64,000 bases of DNA from Solea solea (Eukaryota > Chordata > Actinopteri > Pleuronectiformes > Soleidae), in assembly GCF_958295425.1 (NCBI RefSeq), contig NC_081136.1:27952077-28016076 (forward strand), written 5' to 3'. Below, in pieces: positions 34,776 to 47,209 of this stretch. Within the stretch, counting starts at the first letter, position 1; every line of letters begins with the position of its first letter. The position numbers and the translations under genes were made by a program. The notes beneath the pieces were generated by a model. That model saw only the letters and a program-made list of their open reading frames with translations, made no database searches and had not been told where the DNA came from.

Positions 34776-35960
34776 CGGCTGATATTTTAACCACAGTTTG
34801 ACGATGTATGATTCATACGCTGCTATCTAATGAAGACATAATTACATACACAGCCATACTGTAAGCCTCAGTAGCCTACTGTTTCAGCAAGAGCCCATTA
34901 TCACGTTCAAAATGAGATGTACACATTACTGGTCTGCACTGAAGTAAAACAAGCGAAGCAGGCGAGGGTAATTCCAAATGGAGAAGAAAAGTTTAATGAG
35001 TAGTCTGGTGTTATAAGAAATGAGGAACTGGTTGAATGAGGGCGAGAGAAACAGGAGAGAGATGTAAGAAAGACCCGAGTTCCTCAGGCAGGAAAACATC
35101 ACAGACAGAGTGTGAGGAGGGGAACAGAGCATGTGTCAAGTATCTATGGGAGAGACAAGATATTTTTCTCGCCATCAGATGACACTCAGATCTCATTCAG
35201 TCATTTGTCGGCCACACAGGCTGTAAGACTAATGGACTAGAAAGGCATAAGAGACACAAGCTCTGGGAATCCTTTCAGTTGTTATCTGCAATCGACATTA
35301 TCAGACCTACTTACTGTGAGCTGGCAGACAACAGAGCTGACTCCAAGGAATGGAACTACACAGCCAATAATTTAAGTGTTAGAGGGAATAAAAGATTACT
35401 GTAATCTCATAGCAGTACATGTGATCTGATAACCAAAAATTGCATCGCCCTTGAACATGGACTTAACTCCGACACTGCTTACAGACCACCACCAACACTG
35501 CAGCCTGAGCTATAAATATGTACTAGAAACTATCAAAAATAAAAGAAGAGAGAAACAGAACCCCAGATTGAAACAAGTAGTATTAAACCAGAACAGAATT
35601 TGGGAAGCAATTATGTCCAGATAGGTATTTGAAATCCTTCGAATAAACAACAATACAGAAGAAAGCAAATGATACAGCTGGTGCGCTCATGACATAAGAG
35701 CATTTCTTTTTAAACCATTATCACTTGGTTGCTAGGAACTCTACTACATTCAGCTGTCACATGGCTGTTATATAATCAGCCTTTGGTACATTGGGCGTAC
35801 ATTCACACCATGCTGTCATATCATTGCTGCGATTACAATCAAAGCAAAGTACATCCTCTCGTTTATAATTGCCGTAATACTTGGTGTCTAGTGGGATAAT
35901 ACTAATTTGGCAAGACAGGAACCAGACTTGTATTATGAAGAAAAAAATATAAACTTTTAT
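34776..35960. other. No recognisable feature
   Basis: No element or exon signal recognised. Confidence 0.4.
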
Positions 35961-35967
35961 ACATATA

Positions 35968-36009
<42 letters not shown>

Positions 36010-36016
36010 TATATGT
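35961..36016. repeat. Perfect 56-bp AT palindrome
   Basis: The (AT)n core is bracketed by acatatatct (35961-35970) and its exact reverse complement agatatatgt (36007-36016). The entire tract is self-complementary and cruciform-prone. Confidence 0.92.
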
Positions 36017-37899
36017 AGTTGCATTGACATTGAAACTCTATGTTAAAAGGTTACAATCAAAAGTTAAAAGCAGTGTGGATTTACATGCACAGAATTGTCT
36101 GACTGCCGTGCTGCTTTTTGGTCGGCGTTGTGTGGTTAAATTTAAATACCTCAAGCTGTTTGAATCACTGCTGAATTTCTGTGTGTGGAAGCAGAATGTA
36201 TTTTACCCTCCTGTGGCATAATAGCACGCATGAAAAAAGAAAGAAAGAAAGAACGAAAGAAGCAGAGAGCTATCACTGTAGGCTGCTGTACTGAGCTGTG
36301 TCTTACACACGCAGCCAACAGAGAATATCGAAGGCATCTGTGGGTTTATGCTCCCCTCTTCCCGTGCGCCGCTCAAGGAGACACAAGAAGTGTAGATGGA
36401 CAAAAGGCTTTGTGAATCATATGTGGTGCATTTCGGGGAAGACACAACACGGGATGAGCCGAAAATAGACGGCGCTCTTGTGTCATGCACTGAATATAGC
36501 TTATTGTTACCATCCATTCGCTGTCTGATGTGCTCCGAGACGTCGATGGCTTGAGAACATTCTCCTCCAAGAGGCTGCACTCAAATTGTAACTGTGAGCT
36601 GAGATGTGCAGCACCTGAGGTTGGCGTCAGCTCTCAACTTTATTGTTATAACTTTGTTTGGTCATTTCTTGGCAGATATTGAGGGTGTAAAAGTTTTGTT
36701 CATTGTTTTTAATTGTTTTTTTTTACAAAAATCTGGCAATATCATACATATCCTGATATATCGGGATAGAGTCAGCAAGTCAAATATGTTTTAAGAAAAG
36801 CTCCCATATTAAAAATGACAATGTAATACAGTATGCATGTTTAATATACAGTGCAGTTTTCTTTTTTCTAATAAAATGAGTGGGTTGAGGGATAGAAAGT
36901 CAAATGGTTGCAGTCGGAGGCTCAAACTCAGTACAAATCCACTGTCAAAATATGTCCGATGTTGTGATTTTGCATTGTAAATAATTGATACAGTATCACA
37001 CTATGAAATATTAAGATATTTTCTTACACTCCTTATAGACAGTGCGACACAACTCACAGTGAGTTGATAGAGAACCTTTGTCATTCCTCATCATGATTAA
37101 CAGTAGAATATCTGCAGCACATCTTTGCATCAAAAGAAAAAGGGACAGCATTAACCTCACTCGCAGGGTGCATTTTTGAAATGAAACCCCAGATTTACAC
37201 CTTACTTTGGCTTAGTCACCATGGCAGCAGCATCATCATGGGTAAAGTACTGCTGACACATTTTGCCAAAATGATGGATTAAAACAGGATTTATCGGTGA
37301 CAGAGTTAAAACATAAATTAGTGGCTGTGAAATAAATGTGAATTATTAACAGGCAGTTGTTTGATTTTAAAGTAACACAAATCTGATCTTGAATCTTGAA
37401 CGTTCAACTCACAACTGTGTTCTTAAGACTCATTTAAGTCTTAATGGGCAAGTTTGATCTTCTCAACTTTTAGATAGATTAAAAAAAAAACGAAAAAAAA
37501 ACACACTTCTCCAGTCATGACAAACTGTTTCCTTTATTACTTTTAAAAGGTTGAAATCTGATGGTGCGTCAACTGCCAGGTCTTCCATAAAAGAAATGGC
37601 AGGTTTAAAGAAGTGGCTTAATGGTTTGACTTTTAGTAAATGGGTTCAGAATCATGTTGGAATCTGTTTGAAATTACTTTGTTAGAGTATGTGCAGGTGA
37701 GAGTAGTGGAATACAGTTGTACTGTTCTGTACTGTACTGTACTGGACTAATACTGGAGTAAGAGAACAGTACTGCAGTGCAGGAATACAAGGGGACCAGT
37801 TCTTCTGCATGGTTCCAAGTGGTTTACTGAGTTACTGTTGGGAGTTTCCTTTAATGCTCAAAGTATAATTCTGAACCAGTCTGAGTATTTTTTTTCTCT
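36017..37899. other. Unannotated, with a GAAA run
   Basis: GAAA units at 36237-36260 and a short ctgtactgtactgta run at about 37726-37743. Frames of up to 125 codons at 36203-36580 lack motifs. Confidence 0.4.
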
Positions 37900-38075
37900 G
37901 ACATTTGGCATCAGAATTGCTGCTCTCTGGATAGTTTCACTTTTCCGATCCATTCTCTATAAAAACCTAGAGCTGGTTGTGTGCGAAAATCCCAGTAGAT
38001 CAGCAGTTTCTGAAACACTCAGACCAGCTCGTTTGGCACCAACAACCATGTTCGATCCTCAGCAAGTCAGCTTAA
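37900..38075 (-). pseudogene. Tc1-like transposase N-terminal fragment
   Basis: On the plus strand one reads gagctggttgtgtgcgaaaa, tcccagtagatcagcagttt and tttggcaccaacaaccatg, the antisense of a fish Tc1-like transposase N-terminus. In minus orientation it encodes M-VVGAKRAGLSVSETADLLGF-type helix-turn-helix residues. The same region appears on the plus strand at 22560-22600. Truncated both ends. Confidence 0.75.
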
Positions 38076-38575
38076 ACATTTCCAGTAGCTGCCATGTTCT
38101 TTAATAAATCTGAAATTGTTATGAAGAAAATTTGTTATGAAGTAAGATTATATGTATTATGTATACTTAAACAGCTAAGTGGATTGTGACTACACAGTAT
38201 ACAAATCATTCACAGATTCCTTTTATAAGAAAGGAAGTTTACTTCACATCAATTTAACAGCAATGTCACATGGTGTTAAATTGATGATATTTTAACAGAC
38301 AGGTGTAGTCTCCTATCTTATTTTTCCACAACTTTTCAGAAAGGAAGATGCTTTACATTGTGTCGGTCAGAGTGTCTGTGCAGCAATAATGTGAACAAAC
38401 TGCTTATTAAGTCCAGAAAGATGATTTTGATCTTCTCTGTGCAGGTCATTATGTCATTATGTACGTAACTGTGTATTTACGGTTTTATTGAAGTCGTTTT
38501 TTTCAGATGAAGACAGTACCTGTCAAAGGAGAAAAAAAATAATGTTCTTACTTTTTTCAACTCCGCTGTGGTTAT
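38076..38575. other. No recognisable feature
   Basis: AT-rich and unannotated. Confidence 0.4.
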
Positions 38576-38890
38576 TCGATTAGATCAGATTAGATTAGAT
38601 TCGATTAAATTTTATTATGTTATGTATGTCACAAATTCTGTACAAGGTAAGGAAATGCAGTAGGCAGAAGTGCATAGCAGTGAGGTATAGACACAAATAT
38701 ATTATGATGAAAAGTACAAATATGGCCATATGATAATAAGTAGGTGAAAAACAGGTTATGAGGTGCTATGACTAGAAATATGGCAGTATATTCAGACTGA
38801 AAACGATAAATAGGTTATAGGTCGTAACAGGTCGTATAAACAGGAAGTCTGATTACTAAAAGACTGAAAGAGATGAAGATAATAAGATTA
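38576..38890 (-). mobile_element. Fish non-LTR 3' tail with GATTA repeats
   Basis: Starts with gattagatcagattagatt repeats, then ttttatta, gtacaaggtaaggaaatgcag, agaagtgcatagcag, and gttatgaggtgctatgac. This is the order seen in a common fish repeat whose terminus is a (GATTA)n or similar oligomer. Seen from the tail inward, so the element is read on minus. Inner boundary approximate. Confidence 0.5.
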
Positions 38891-39057
38891 TGAGACAATA
38901 AATGTGAGTTTATTATCAGAATCTACTGAGTATTAATTGAACACTGTCCTTATAAAGCATGCTCTCCTCACTGGTTTCTCCTTGCACTCAGATCAATAAA
39001 GTAGAAGTCATTGTCATTATGTCACGATGACAGCGTGGTTTGTATCATTTCAATTTG

Positions 39058-39372
39058 TCACAGCCCGCTGATAAAAATATACACGACCACGTGTGCTACG
39101 TCGTCCTGGATTTTCGCCCCGAAGGCGCAGCAGGAGGCTAAACATCTGCCCGCATTGTTTTGCACCATGTCCACTGGGGGCACTGTGCGGCACATCTGGA
39201 GCGGTCCACCAATGCCAAGGAGCTTCAAAGAAACTGGCATCCTTTGATGCTCGAGCACATTGTCTCTGCCCACCAGGAAGGTTGTGTTTTTGGCATCAGG
39301 TACGGCAGCAGACAGACAGCTGGGACCATGTGAGACATGCTCCCAAAAACAACTGAGGGATACAACATGCAC
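39058..39372 (-). other. G+C-rich block open on minus strand (104 codons), unidentified
   Basis: About 300 bp stands out from AT-rich surroundings. The minus strand is open throughout and two plus frames overlap it. A T-rich AG (39060-39063) and a gtacgg donor-like site at about 39299 exist on plus, but no plus frame is open between them. No domain is recognisable. It could be a decayed exon, a repeat fragment or chance. Confidence 0.25.
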
Positions 39373-39599
39373 CTACTTTTAGAACAATAGCATTGCATGT
39401 TTTGTAACCATTCCTTCTGTATTACCTCTATTTCAGAGGGATATTGAATGAACTTGTATGAATGACTTTGTTGCATTTGCAGTGGTTTTTTCAGAGAATG
39501 AATGGGTTTGGTTTTAAATTTTGTTTTTAAATATGAAGATGGACATGACCTTTTAGATGTATGTGGTGCAATAAGACAACATGCATTGTCAGGTTAAAG

Positions 39600-39689
39600 C
39601 AGTGGTTCTCAATTGTTTTCTGTCATGCCCCCCCTAGAGGACAGAAATGTTTTCACGCCCTCCCAAATTGAAATACTATTGAGAACCTG
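39600..39689. mobile_element. hAT-type element end (CAGTGGTTCTCAA)
   Basis: Starts cagtggttctcaattg and contains a tcatgccccccc phrase, as in a common hAT family. A degenerate inverted end (attgagaacctg) closes at 39689. An alternative right end, tggagaaccattg, sits at 39965-39977. Neither gives a matching 8-bp duplication with ggttaaag at 39592-39599, so the right boundary is unsure. Confidence 0.5.
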
Positions 39690-40184
39690 AGCAGCAGTGG
39701 CCAAAAGTGGTAATTACAGGCTTGTCTTCCTACATTTCCCAAGATACTGTTCAAGGTCTCTTCAGTGATGTCATCATTAGGGGACTTCAATGGGACAGGC
39801 CATGTTCAGAGATCCTGGTACACAAATATAAGTCTGGTGGCTAGGACTGAGGGAAATGAGTCTTTGTTACTTTAAAAAAAAAGGACCAGAAAACAGTCTT
39901 GTCTATTTTTATGGCCCAGTATGAGTGAATGGCTCTCTGCTAATTAACACTGTAGCTCACCTCATGGAGAACCATTGGAACAGGACTGAAAGTAGGAAAC
40001 AACAGATGTCTTGTAGAAAGGTACAGTGCCCACAGTTCTCATTTACTTTTAATATTTAGCTTAAATGTAACTCAAAGACATGGGTATTAACTTACAGGGA
40101 TGGGTGAATGTATCTTTTATTTTATCTAACTATAAATTGAAGAAGTTGATTGTTGCTCTTACCATGAGGGTGATGAGTAGCCAG
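39690..40184. other. No recognisable feature
   Basis: May still belong to the preceding hAT element if its right end is at 39977. Otherwise unannotated. Confidence 0.3.
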
Positions 40185-40312
40185 TTAGCTTAGCGTAGCT
40201 TAGCTAAACATTAATGTCCTGAGCAAACAAACAGGTGCCTTTTAGCACCTCCAAGGCTCACAATGTACTGATGTGGCTTGTTTGTTTTGTGAAAACATTT
40301 TATCCCCACTGC
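40185..40312 (+). mobile_element. Family E dispersed repeat, 3' part
   Basis: The phrases agccagttagcttagcgtag and cttagctaaac, then ttagcacctccaaggctcac and gtggcttgtttgttttg. This is the order of the conserved middle and end of the family E repeat, with about 30 bp missing between. Confidence 0.6.
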
Positions 40313-41339
40313 TTTCACTGCTGAAGCAAAGCTAATTGGCTTTTATGTATCAGACATGAGTCATGAGTGGTGCTCATTTTTAAAACTATCACCAGCTTTG
40401 TAAAATGTAATTAGAGAAACGCACACATGCTATAAATACTGGAAAAGTAACACAAGATAACAAGTGACGTGAGTGGAAGTGTATCACAAACCTTAGGGCC
40501 TTACATGGAAAATGTTAAAATAACAGTAGACTAAGAAAAGCAACAATACATGATTTTGTACATAATGCGTCATCATTGACTCAATATTCAATCAATATTG
40601 TACAAAATGGAAAATTGGACAGTTATGGTCAGTGTGTTTCCTCCTGACCTCAGGATGAGTCGGTGAATGCAATTTCCATCATTTCTTGTGGGACCACATT
40701 CTGCGGAAGTTAGGAGTTTTAAAGTTCTGAGTGACTTCATGCAGTGCCCACGACCTCAGAGTGGAAGAATGAGTTTTTGGTGGCTGCTCCTGTCGTCGTC
40801 AGTCATCCCTTTGCTGCATTTTGTGCCCTACTGCAGCCGCAGTGTATCATAGGCTCTTCTAATTGTGTTACGATCAAGCGGCGTCTTTGAAAGAGCGCGT
40901 AATAATCGATTTTCCGGGCTCCCCCTCTTCCTTGTGTGCACGTGTGTCGTCATGTACAGTTGTGGATCGTAGTGGCAGTCACTCTATAAACCCCAGAGGA
41001 GCTCTGCTGCAGAGTGTTTCAGATGAATCACGGGGGGGTTATTACAGACAGAAAAACACAGAGATACAGAAAATTTGAGATGAGATAAAGATGATTGATG
41101 CTTCTCCAGGGGGCACATGTGTGAAAACATGCCAATGACTCTATCACCTTTAGGTCCTCGCTCCTCTTTGCTCTTTGCTCTGCCGCTCTCTATTTCTTTC
41201 TTTCATACAGTCTCATATTCAGCCCACCGCTTCTTCACTTGTTTCGTCTCTTCACCTCTGGCATCTACACTAATAAATTCATTTGAGCTCTTGTTGCGAC
41301 CTCTCAATCATCACCCGAGACCACCTTAAAATAACACTC
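40313..41339. other. No recognisable feature
   Basis: Nothing identified. A GATAGAGAT-like purine run near 41075 only. Confidence 0.4.
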
Positions 41340-41600
41340 TGGGAACAGAAAGAATGGGGCTGGCGTGCAGAGGCCTCATGCCGATGTTATTAATTGTTCA
41401 AGAGATGAATATCCCATTACAGTCCGACTGAGGAATGGAGATGGAGCGGGGGTTATACCGTGATTAATGCTAAGTTCATGCAATGCATGATTAATTCTGA
41501 AGTGCGAGTGGGTGTTTAATCAAGGCAACATGCGATATGATCAATTATAGGGTGAAGAAAAAGAGCTGGATGATTAGACTACCTTCCAGAGTGTGAAACA
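41340..41600. promoter_or_regulatory. Candidate conserved non-coding block
   Basis: Repeat-free. It contains catgcaatgcatgattaat at 41478-41496, an octamer-like ATGCAAT overlapping ATGCAT followed by a homeodomain core. Additional tgattaatgc (41461), tattaattgttc (41386) and gtttaatcaagg (41515) words lie nearby. Such clustering is typical of developmental enhancers in fish gene deserts. Inference only. Confidence 0.28.
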
Positions 41601-41957
41601 TATGTCACCCGAGGTTTAGTGGGTTCAGCCGTAATGTAGGATTACAGTGGTGGTAAAAAACTAGGAATATAACCGTGGAGGCTGGATTATACTGCGGCTT
41701 TAAAAAGATGGGAGTGTTTGACTTTACTGAGCTCATCCATGTGTGAACTGAATGTGTTCTGCACTTTTCCAACAGGGATAGAAGTACAAGTGCACCTGAG
41801 GTACCGTATCAAGTGAAGTCACCTTCAATATGGGTTGCCTCACCTCACATGTCTCAGTTTCCATTTCACTGGCAAACCTTTACACCGAAGCATTAATATT
41901 CCTTAAAGGCACAAAACTTACTCGCTGGATGTTGCGCCGGTGCGAGATGGATTAAAT

Positions 41958-42118
41958 TAAAGAAAATGTTCCACATTTTGGGACATACACTTGCTCTGTT
42001 ACTTTTCTGCACAGAGTAAGATTACGAGATCAATACCATTTGACAGCACAGGTGTTAGGAAAGCGTTACCCAGCAGCTGGTTAGTTTAGCTACGCATAAA
42101 GACCATAAACGGAGGAAT
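41958..42118 (+). mobile_element. Family E dispersed repeat, 5' and middle part
   Basis: The phrases acattttgggacatacactt, gagtaagattacgagatcaa taccat, cagcagctggttagtttagc and cataaagaccataaacgg follow the order of a very common fish repeat (ttggttagcttagcataaagactggaaac type). Ends are not resolved. Confidence 0.65.
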
Positions 42119-42905
42119 TGACTCACTGGCTCAGGCAAGGCGTTGCAAAATACACATTTACACTTCAGTACGCAATCATCCAGATTGTTAATTTTGAGAC
42201 GATAACAATTACAGTTTGCATTCAAGACGATAAAGTTTTTACTGACATGAAGTCAAAACACGACGAGTCACTTGCGCTTGGAAAATGGCAGCGTTACAAA
42301 ATCTTCATTTATAAAGCATTCATTCTTCACAATTTTTAATTGCTTAAATGATCACAGCGCGTCATAATATCAACCCCTAGGCTACGAGTCGTACATTTTC
42401 TAAATTGATAATGTGTTTATTTTTCCCCCATAAGTTGACTAAGTTAAAAAAAACAAACACCAATTAATCACAACATAAAACTCGTGTCTAAGTGATGTGG
42501 CTGGTTATTTCTCTATATTATGGCCTGGTTTAACGGATCTGCCTTTATGCCACGTTGAAACAAGAATCCTCTTTTGGGACATTTCTTGTTATTTTTCAGC
42601 CGTACTCTCGCTTTATTAGGAACAGTGCTGCTGTGTTTCCTCCTTGTTTCAGTCTTGATGTCACTTTCGACGTTTGACGTCAATGTTGCCCAGCAACACA
42701 ACCTTCAAAACCTTAATTTTCTATTCTTTGTTGTTGTTGATGGTGATGTCACTGTAATGCCCGTCTTTGGTCTTTCTGAACAGAAATGATGTGACATTAT
42801 TTGTTTAGTTTGTGTCCCGTCTCAGAAAACTTCAGTCGGTGTTTTCAGTCATCCTCCAACCTGTTTGCAGCCGTCTCACTTCACTAATGCAATGCTTCTG
42901 TTGTC
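42119..42905. other. No recognisable feature
   Basis: Frames of 66-73 codons only, no motifs. Confidence 0.4.
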
Positions 42906-43091
42906 TCCATCTGTCTGGACTTAAAACACGTCACTTCCTGTGTGCAGTGCAGGAACGTTGTCTCGTGACACAACACCTAAACACTTCTAAACATAGAATC
43001 GTGTGGAGGTGACAGACTCCATCAGTGGCGTGTGAACTTGTGTGACTACGGCTTCAATCTAAGCGACATTTGTTTGTGTTTAAAAGTGACA
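42906..43091 (+). mobile_element. SINE-like unit, body only
   Basis: Aligns with 49885-50050: gtcacttcctgtgtgcag, agaatcgtgtgg, gtgtgaacttg, cttcaatctaagcgacattt, gtgtttaaaagtg. The tRNA-like head found in the other copy is missing here. Confidence 0.6.
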
Positions 43092-44488
43092 CACTTCCGT
43101 TGTTATATCGATCATTATAACAACACAAAACAAGAGCTTGCCGATGAATAAAGAAGGAAGCGCGATGCGTCAAAGCTGTTGGTGTCGAGTTTGTCCGACA
43201 CCAACCGTCGGCTGTCTGCGCTTGGCTGCAGGGGGAGAACAGCTTATGTGAATGTGCCCTTAATCTGGCCCCTGTAAATGGTTTTGTTGTGTTGTGCCAA
43301 CTTTCATAAGCGAGCCAGAGAGAAAGCGTAACACAGCCTGGAGCAAGATATCATCATTCAGGAGAATAATTGGGGCATTTAAACCGAACCTGGGACTCAT
43401 CCATGCCAGACAGATACAGGTCAGAGTGGTCTGTCCACATGGGGAGGAGGAAGGGATGGATGGATAAAGAGGCTGGGAGGATGTGACAGGGGAAGAGTAA
43501 CCAGGAAGTTCATAAAAAAGAAATTCCTGCTTCATGGATGCTGTGTTCTTAATACAAATATGGAGCAGTTGATTCAAAAAATGTGAACAAATAAGCAGTT
43601 TTTTCCTCAAAACATTTTGGATAAAGGTCATACTATGATATTATTCTAGTGTAGCTCAATATTAATTTATGTTGAGGTTTCACCTCTGAGGAATATAAAT
43701 CAGTCTCAGTGGTTGGATCCATTTTATGTTATTTATGTTCTTATTAAAAAAAAAATCAAAACTTTTGAATGAATTTCAAAATGAGAGTCGCATGCAGCTA
43801 TTTGTGGGAACGTTGTAGCTAAGGTTTTTATCAATACACCTGCTCTTATTGATCTGGCTTGTTGGTCTGGCGCTTTAGCAGCTCTGCTTATCAGTTGTTT
43901 TTTTTTTAATTACTGCGCAAGAAAACAAACGGTATTAGTGTAACAGAGGGTTCACTGCTTAGTGCTGGTTGTGCTGGCAGAGTAAAGACAAGCTTGCTGT
44001 TCTCTGCTGTTGTTTATCTGATAAATGTCAAAAATTCATTGCTAATTATGTGCAGCAGTCACATTTAGTTTACTTATTTAGTATTTAACGTGTGCATAAC
44101 ATTTGCACGTACAGCCTGGTAAGCCCCATATGGCTCTGTGAAATATACCGACTGAGTTCAAAGCTTTATTGACAAGCTGTTATGGTTCTTTGACAAGGAA
44201 TACATTGCCTGCGCCGTCTCCCTAATGACAGCTTGTATTGTGTTGGCTCGATTGCGTGCTGTCTTTGATGACTCACACTCTGATCCCTTACATTCAGGTG
44301 GAGTTGGTACTGTAGATCTATCAGCTGAGAATGAATCCTCGACTGTTATATGTTGCTTTCCTTACATTTTTACCCCAAACTTTCTCTCAGTGATGTATTT
44401 GAAACCTGCGAATTTGTCCAGAATACTCATGCCAGCTTCTTCCAGTTTACACGAGCACCTCGCAGTGTTGACTCACTGTAAAATCATA
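43092..44488. other. No recognisable feature
   Basis: A10 run near 43746 and T10 near 43900. No element identified. Confidence 0.4.
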
Positions 44489-44595
44489 TGGCGCTTTTCC
44501 ACTATAATGTTCGGCTTGGCTCTACTTGGTTCGTCAAAGCAAAAAAAAAAACAAAGAGCAGAGCCGTGCTCGAGCTGTAAAGTGGAGAAGCGCCA
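44489..44595. mobile_element. 107-bp MITE with 15-bp inverted ends
   Basis: Left tggcgcttttccact; right agtggagaagcgcca, 14 of 15 complementary. The interior (tcggcttggctctacttgg) fits the fish family with repeated CTCGGCT-type words. No clear target duplication. It lies inside a 182-codon frame that is therefore not a gene. Confidence 0.72.
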
Positions 44596-44732
44596 AGAGT
44601 GTGATCAAAGTGCAGAGTTTTTGAGTAGAGGCCTTTGCACACTACATCCTCAAATGACAAATGTAAGATTACATTTGGCTAACCTCACTGACTGTGAGGC
44701 TATTTATCAGCAGGTCGTCTTCATCAAGCTTA

Positions 44733-45182
44733 AGGTCCCGTTTAGACCTGGTATTAACATTCGTCCTCAGTAATGTGATTGCAAGTGGACAGCGCTAAAT
44801 AGGACTGTTCACGCCTGACCACATTATGATCGGATCTGGCTTCACCCATCCTTTCTTCAAATACACATATCAGGCATTTGTGTGTCCTGTGTGCCTCATG
44901 TAGTCATATTTGAGCCATTAGAATAATGGATCCTATGATGATCAGTGATACAAAAAAAAATCAACATATGAGCATATGATTGGTGGAAAAGGCTAAACTC
45001 AGCAGGTCAAAGGTGGTGGTCTCTGATGTCCCGGGGACGGATTGTGTTCATGCAGTAAATAGGCTACACGTGTCCTCCAACTGCCTCTGAATGTAGTTTC
45101 TGTGACCGGAGGAATCCGAGGACACGAGAGCATTCAGACCTGTACTATGCTCGGATAGATGTTCATGTCAGGTCTGCTAGGT
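44733..45182. mobile_element. Family C element, longest copy
   Basis: The left end aaggtcccgtttagacctgg then tattaacattcgtcctcag is matched in inverted form at the right by atagatgttcatgtcaggtctg. The body shares gtggacagcgctaaatagg and gatcggatctggc with 58740-58810, and cggattgtgttcatgcag with 19835. About 450 bp, non-coding. Confidence 0.7.
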
Positions 45183-46031
45183 TTTTTCATTGAAGTATCC
45201 TAAACCTGGTTTGTGTATGCGTGTGTGGTGTAGGAGGTATGAGACGTTAGTGTGCTGTGTGTTGCGTGTGACGTCAGAGGGGTGCGTAAGTAAAGCAGGA
45301 AGTAATGTGTGCCGTGTGTTTACATTAGCGAGCCACGGTGAATATCTCTGTCACCCTGCATATTTTGAGTTATTTTCCCTTTTGTGAGAGTCACAATAAT
45401 AAGAGAGGCTGTGCATCACCCTGCAGTGCTGTGAATAAAGTGTGTTGTTGCTATAACAAGCTAATCCAAGCTAGAGGAGCTAGCAGTCTTCGGATGGCTA
45501 ATACAGTACCTACAATTATTTTAAGACTTAGCCTTTTAGTTACAATTCTTGCAAAGAAGTCTCCAACATTGTCTTAATTAGTATTTACTGTATTCATCAG
45601 TGATTTAAAGGCATGGCACAAAAAGATTGTGTTTAGCATTTAAATTAAGGATTTAATTTGCTATACCAATGAGATTGTCTCACTTATCCACCTTACAGCA
45701 ATGTAAACACATAATAGTAATTATGTATTAAAGCAAAATCAGTTACCCAAACCCCAGCAACCCACACTCTATGAGCGTCTCCTCTATAATTCAGGTAGTG
45801 AGACAGCAGAGCCTGTAACAAACAATGAGAATTTGCCTAAGACAAAAAACAACGCCACACGAGGGGATTCTTACACGAGTTTGAGAGACGGCTGCCTTAT
45901 GGACTGTGCCACAGCAGTCCCACACCGCAAACCACGACCATCTGGCAAGAAAGGCAGGCTAACGCAAACAGTCAAACTATCCAAGTGGATTCAAATCTCA
46001 GTGCAATAGTCCCACCCTCTCTTTATCTGTC
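45183..46031. other. No recognisable feature
   Basis: A possible AATAAA at 45434 sits in a gtgaataaagtgtg phrase. I considered a solo LTR and found no ends. Confidence 0.35.
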
Positions 46032-46032
46032 T

Positions 46033-46060
<28 letters not shown>
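46032..46060. repeat. (CA)n microsatellite
   Basis: About 14 CA units, uninterrupted. Confidence 0.96.
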
Positions 46061-46064
<4 letters not shown>

Positions 46065-47209
46065 CACGCAGCTTCTTGTGTCACTCTATATACATGGCAT
46101 TTGTGCTGGCAATGTTCGCTATTCTTGGCTCTATTCAGTACAATTTCTGCTGCATAAACACAACATATTCCATCCAACACACCAGTTCTTATGTAAGTCA
46201 GACATTTCTTTTTCTTTGCTTTCTTGTACTTGAAACTCCTGCGTAGGTTTTTTTTTTTTTTTTTTGCCCACCTACTGTGTTAATGCGCATGTGACTGCCA
46301 AACCATTATTATTATTATTTTTTAAATTGCTAAGCAATTTTTTTTCAAAACTTTTAAAATGTCAAAAGAATCACAAAAAAATATATATATACATGAATTT
46401 TGTAAATGATGTTCCCATTAGAGGAAAATATATAATACATTTGAGTGGTATTGTCTCATAGGTGACAGGTGACAGGTCTGTGAACTTTTCAGTGACAGTC
46501 AAACTGTAAATCTAGGCTTCAAAATGTGTGGGAAAAAAATGTTCATGCTTTCTGATTGGACCCTTTATCCTGAGTTGGCCCTGGATTTTTTCAGAGACAA
46601 GTAAAACACAAACCATCAAGACAAACACCGCTGTTGGTAATATTGTGATGCATCTTGTCCAGGGACTTTTTTAATTTTTTTACAAAACTGAAAAATATAG
46701 AACCAACACAATCTTACATCCCAACATCTTTCCTATAGTAACACATTGTTACCCCAGAAATTTGGGATTTTTGGGAATGTCCAGAAGATATGGGAATGAT
46801 CTGCACTCAAGTTTCCACTCTGTCTCGAGCACTTTTCCTGTGATTTGAATTTCCCAACCTAATACTCTCCACTTCTTTGAACTTGTGGATGATTTAGCTT
46901 TTTTTATGAAGTGTTTAATGCACCTCTGTTACACTGTGTCGGAAGAACCTTATATCACAATATATATTGTTTTATATATATTGTTTTTGAATTATTGCCC
47001 AGGCCTGTCAGTGTAGGTTTTATGGCAAGCTCAATTAGGGTAATGAATCAGGCTTTAAAATGCAATCTCTTAAAATGTGTACCCTAAGGCCTTTCTGTCT
47101 AATAACTGAAGCATCAGTGTGTCGTGAAGAGGTCGTAAGTTAAAAACACCTCGCTCCTTTGTCACATTATTGCATCAAGAGAAGTGACGGCGCTCTATAT
47201 GCACGCGTC
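46061..47209. other. Mostly unannotated; possible element end near 46950-47010
   Basis: T19-type run at 46247-46265 and ATT repeats at 46303-46317. The stretch 46950-47010 (atatcacaatatatattg, attgcccaggcct) resembles the inverse end of the gggctgggcgatat-type element at 30788. Confidence 0.4.

Noticed and set aside
39965..39977. Right end of the hAT element at 39600
   Set aside because: The flanking bases do not repeat ggttaaag; kept only as an alternative boundary.
44225..44773. Longest open frame in the window, 182 codons, plus strand
   Set aside because: It spans a 107-bp MITE (44489-44595) and an A11 tract and runs into family C. No domain, no splice context.
45185..45560. Possible solo LTR with AATAAA
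   Set aside because: No TG..CA ends, no target duplication and no primer-binding site could be found.
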